Part shown: piece by piece, positions 4,911 to 6,817 of the stretch
Layout of the letters: the number at the start of each line of letters is the position of its first letter
How positions within the stretch are numbered: position 1 is the first letter of the stretch
From: an uncultured bacterium
Lineage (GTDB): Bacteria > Patescibacteriota > Patescibacteriia > UBA1558 > GWA2-36-10
DNA: 6,817 nucleotides
Assembly: GCA_937912185.1 (NCBI GenBank)
Contig: CALDOH010000050.1
Coordinates: 1-6,817, forward strand
Reading direction: 5' to 3'
Notes under the pieces: model-generated
Told to the model about the DNA's origin: nothing
The model's input: the letters and a program-made list of their open reading frames with translations, nothing else
The model's database searches: none
Position numbers and translations under genes: made by a program

Positions 4911-6158
4911 CTACGATGAAGGCCAAAGCCCTTTGAACCATTTTCTCATTTTATCTGTAGTTTGTCCAACTGAAGAAAAACTAGATAAAAAGCCATCACG
5001 GTATTCCAAATTTCTATCAGCCCAAAGTACCAAGCCCAAGGCAGTAGTATATTCAGGGTCATTTAACTTATCAATTGGAAAACCAGTTTCAGCTGGTGTC
5101 CCTAAAAATACCGGCAACTCAAACACCTCTTTAGCTAGATCAATTGCCAAGAGCATTTTGCTACCAGCGCCAGTCAACACTACGCCTGATGGTAATTTTC
5201 CATCTTTTTCTATCTTTTTTAGTTCTTCATTGACCAAAGAAAATATCTCTTCCATTCTAGCTTCGGAAATTTCGGCAATATCTTTTTTGTAAACATAAGA
5301 CCCCTTTTTCTCATCTTCAGAATACTTATTCAAGTCTATTTCATCACGCTTGGATACACTTTCTGAAATTGCTTGAGCATGATCTAGCTTTACAGCTTCG
5401 GCAGTATCAACCGAAGTCTTGAGACCAATGGCTAAATCATTGGTAATATGACCAGAACCAACTGGCAAAACCGCTGAGTGAAGTACATTACCTTCTTCAA
5501 AAACTAGAACTGAAGTAGTGGCTGAACCAATATTGACCAAAGCTACGCCTAGTTCTTTTTGCTTAGCTGTCAGTACTGCTTCGGCGGTAGCTAAAACAGA
5601 AAAAACAATATCTTCTATATCCACGCCAGTACGATAAATACATTTGGTCAGATTCTTTATCTGGGAAGACAGGGCCATAACTACCTGTGCCTCTACTTCC
5701 AATCTAACACCAGACATACCCTGGGGTTCTTTAAGGCCCTTTTGATCATCTAAGCTATAACTAATAGGCAAAACATACAAAACCTCGTAATTTGGCATGG
5801 TGGTAGTACTCTCGGCCACTTCTAGAGCTCTTTCAATATCAGAATCTTCTACCTGTTCATTGGCCTTGGCAACTGCCACAACGCCCTTGCTATTTACTGT
5901 CTTAATATGAGTACCAGACATACCCACTACCATCTTATCAATGTTTATGCCTGTCATACGCTCACATTTCTCAATTGTCTCTGAAATACAAGAAACAGCA
6001 TCCTCTATAGACGAAATGCTGCCACGAGAAATTCCCTGAGCAGGACTGTCAGCCGCACCAATGACCTTAAGACGACCTTCTGGCAGTCTCTGGGCCATAA
6101 CAATTCTGATAGTGCTGGTACCGATATCAAGACCGGTTATGATGTCTTTGTTGTTCAC
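4911..6158 (-). CDS. ftsA: Cell division protein FtsA
   Basis: FtsA is the actin-like protein that tethers FtsZ filaments to the membrane. In 415 aa it shows phosphate-1 GLDIGTSTIRIV (9-20), the FtsA-specific 1C subdomain at about 85-165 (SGTHIKTVNSKGVVAV onwards), phosphate-2 VNIGSATT (208-215) and adenosine motif VVLTGAGSKM (326-335). It ends in a short amphipathic helix, DKMRKWFKGLW (402-412), that acts as the membrane anchor. Phosphate-2 has Asn209 where many actin-like ATPases have Asp; some other FtsA proteins, as in Thermotoga, also carry Asn, so this need not mean loss of function. The start is GTG, supported by AAGGGA 9 nt upstream and by a strong promoter. ftsZ follows after 29 bp. 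No ftsQ is visible. Confidence 0.97.
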   Translation of the reverse strand: MNNKDIITGLDIGTSTIRIVMAQRLPEGRLKVIGAADSPAQGISRGSISSIEDAVSCISETIEKCERMTGINIDKMVVGMSGTHIKTVNSKGVVAVAKANEQVEDSDIERALEVAESTTTMPNYEVLYVLPISYSLDDQKGLKEPQGMSGVRLEVEAQVVMALSSQIKNLTKCIYRTGVDIEDIVFSVLATAEAVLTAKQKELGVALVNIGSATTSVLVFEEGNVLHSAVLPVGSGHITNDLAIGLKTSVDTAEAVKLDHAQAISESVSKRDEIDLNKYSEDEKKGSYVYKKDIAEISEARMEEIFSLVNEELKKIEKDGKLPSGVVLTGAGSKMLLAIDLAKEVFELPVFLGTPAETGFPIDKLNDPEYTTALGLVLWADRNLEYRDGFLSSFSSVGQTTDKMRKWFKGLWPSS

Positions 6159-6167
6159 TACGTTTTT

Positions 6168-6173
6168 TCCCTT
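6168..6173 (-). promoter_or_regulatory. Ribosome binding site of ftsA (AAGGGA)
   Basis: AAGGGA lies 9 nt before the GTG at 6158 and supports that non-ATG start. Several other genes here lack a comparable site, so ftsA appears to be a deliberate initiation point. Confidence 0.6.
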
Positions 6174-6185
6174 AAATGATAATTA

Positions 6186-6214
6186 ATTATAACTAAATAA
6201 TCAAATTTTGCCAA
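6186..6214 (-). promoter_or_regulatory. Sigma70-type promoter for ftsA-ftsZ
   Basis: On the minus strand -35 TTGGCA (6214-6209) and -10 TATAAT (6191-6186) are separated by exactly 17 bp. That is 5/6 and 6/6 matches to the consensus. It fills the 61-bp gap between dgkA and ftsA. Transcription should start near 6179, leaving a leader of about 20 nt with the ribosome site. Confidence 0.75.
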
Positions 6215-6219
6215 ACTTT

Positions 6220-6558
6220 TTACGAAAAAATTATTATACCAATTACGGCTACGAATAAAGTTACCAAAAATACCATACCAGCCAATAAATCCTTTATCTC
6301 TTTAGCAAAACTATGAGTTTTTGGTGCTAGCATATCAACTAATCTCTCAATAGCTGTGTTAAACACCTCCAAAGCTAGAACCAAGGCTATCACCAGTAGT
6401 AACATTATCCAGTAAATTTCTGAAATTCCTCGATACCAAGCAACTACTAGTACTAAGATTCCTATCAAGATTTCCAAACGAAAGCTCTTTTCTGTCCTGA
6501 AAACTAATTTAAGCCCCCGCCAAGCAAAGCCAAAACTTCTACTGTATCCTTTTATCAT
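6220..6558 (-). CDS. dgkA: DgkA-family lipid kinase (diacylglycerol/undecaprenol kinase)
   Basis: This is a small integral membrane kinase that phosphorylates diacylglycerol or undecaprenol; Gram-positive-type members mainly recycle undecaprenol for cell-wall synthesis. The 112-aa length fits the family. Visible features are the N-terminal amphipathic part with RTEKSFRLE (21-29), membrane segments at about 30-42, 48-63 and 91-111, the hallmark EVFNTAIERLVD (64-75) with catalytic and metal-binding acidic residues, and AKEIKDLLAG (85-94), matching the usual K-D-x-x-A-G. The ATG overlaps the ybeY stop by one base (TAATG), so translation is probably coupled. Substrate choice cannot be read from the sequence. 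The undecaprenol reading fits the cell-wall and division context. Confidence 0.92.
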   Translation of the reverse strand: MIKGYSRSFGFAWRGLKLVFRTEKSFRLEILIGILVLVVAWYRGISEIYWIMLLLVIALVLALEVFNTAIERLVDMLAPKTHSFAKEIKDLLAGMVFLVTLFVAVIGIIIFS

Positions 6559-6817
6559 TATTTTCTGTTAAGTTTGTCTAAAATATCCTGTTCTGTTGCT
6601 AGCTGTCGTAAAAGTTCTTTTTTATTCTTTTCATGATCATAGCCCAATAAGTGCAAGATACCATGAACTGTCAAAAGTTGTAACTCAGCCTTGATAGTAC
6701 CCTTCTTTTCCTTGGCTTGCTTCTTGGCCTGTGGTAAACAAATTATAATCTCCCCCAAAATTTCTTGACCATCCATATTAAAAGACAATACGTCAGTTAC
6801 TTTATCTTTGCGTCGGT
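6558..6817 (-). CDS. ybeY: Endoribonuclease YbeY, C-terminal part (runs off the right edge)
   Basis: YbeY is a zinc-dependent endoribonuclease for rRNA maturation and ribosome quality control. The 85 visible residues include the strand RRKDKVTDVLSFNMDG, with the family's TDVLSF motif, then GEIIICLPQA and the metal-binding HGILHLLGYDH (H-x3-H-x5-H). The frame is open to the window edge, so the true start lies outside. A TTG at 6788 encodes the Leu inside TDVLSF and is not the start. The gene ends with a one-base overlap with dgkA, an adjacency seen in many bacteria. Confidence 0.95.
   Translation of the reverse strand, partial: RRKDKVTDVLSFNMDGQEILGEIIICLPQAKKQAKEKKGTIKAELQLLTVHGILHLLGYDHEKNKKELLRQLATEQDILDKLNRK

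Noticed and set aside
4690..5292. 200-codon plus-strand frame across ftsA-ftsZ
   Set aside because: It lies antisense to two certain genes, spans their junction, and has low-complexity Ser/Asn-rich translation without a domain.
5513..5560. FtsA phosphate-2 Asn209 as evidence for a dead ATPase
   Set aside because: Some known FtsA proteins also have Asn here, and the rest of the protein, including the membrane anchor, is intact.
6558..6788. TTG at 6788 as the start of ybeY
   Set aside because: It encodes the Leu of the conserved TDVLSF strand; the frame stays open to the edge with matching family residues (RRKDKVTD), so the gene is simply truncated by the window.
1..6817. CRISPR array, tRNA/rRNA gene, transposase or phage genes
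   Set aside because: No regularly spaced repeats, no tRNA-like cloverleaf or rRNA motif, and no mobile-element protein were seen; the only repeats are the two palindromic elements.

Overview
The window reads as a low-GC bacterial chromosome segment from the candidate phyla radiation (Patescibacteria, probably a Parcubacteria-type lineage). This assignment is an inference. It rests on the compact run ybeY-dgkA-ftsA-ftsZ-nrdR, very short spacers, AT-rich composition, and secreted proteins that join cyclase-like repeats to a DUF4430 domain. The standard genetic code fits, because every visible gene ends in TAA or TAG. All genes lie on the minus strand, so transcription runs from high to low coordinates.

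Right half (6817 to about 2900), housekeeping. The 3' part of ybeY overlaps dgkA by one base. A near-consensus promoter (TTGGCA, 17 bp, TATAAT) then precedes ftsA and ftsZ. After ftsZ comes a 70-bp palindromic element whose inner arm runs into the nrdR start codon. nrdR is followed 4 bp later by a small cysteine-rich lipoprotein.

Left half (about 2900 to 1), the interesting part. A leader of about 270 nt carries a compact cobalamin-riboswitch-like aptamer, a small hairpin after it, and an intrinsic terminator with a mutually exclusive 11-bp antiterminator. Downstream are a 160-aa lipoprotein with a possible DUF4430-like domain and a 597-aa secreted protein. The latter joins an alpha/alpha-barrel repeat region to a DUF4430 (transcobalamin C-terminal-like) domain, which is the two-domain plan of animal transcobalamin and intrinsic factor. 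A further secreted Ig-like protein runs off the left edge. Taken together, the leader and these proteins suggest a B12-repressed surface system for capturing cobalamin. The riboswitch call is the best supported part. The B12-binding function of the proteins is inference.

A second palindromic element of the same family as the ftsZ-nrdR one surrounds the start codon of the transcobalamin-like gene. Both may act on translation or be small mobile palindromes.
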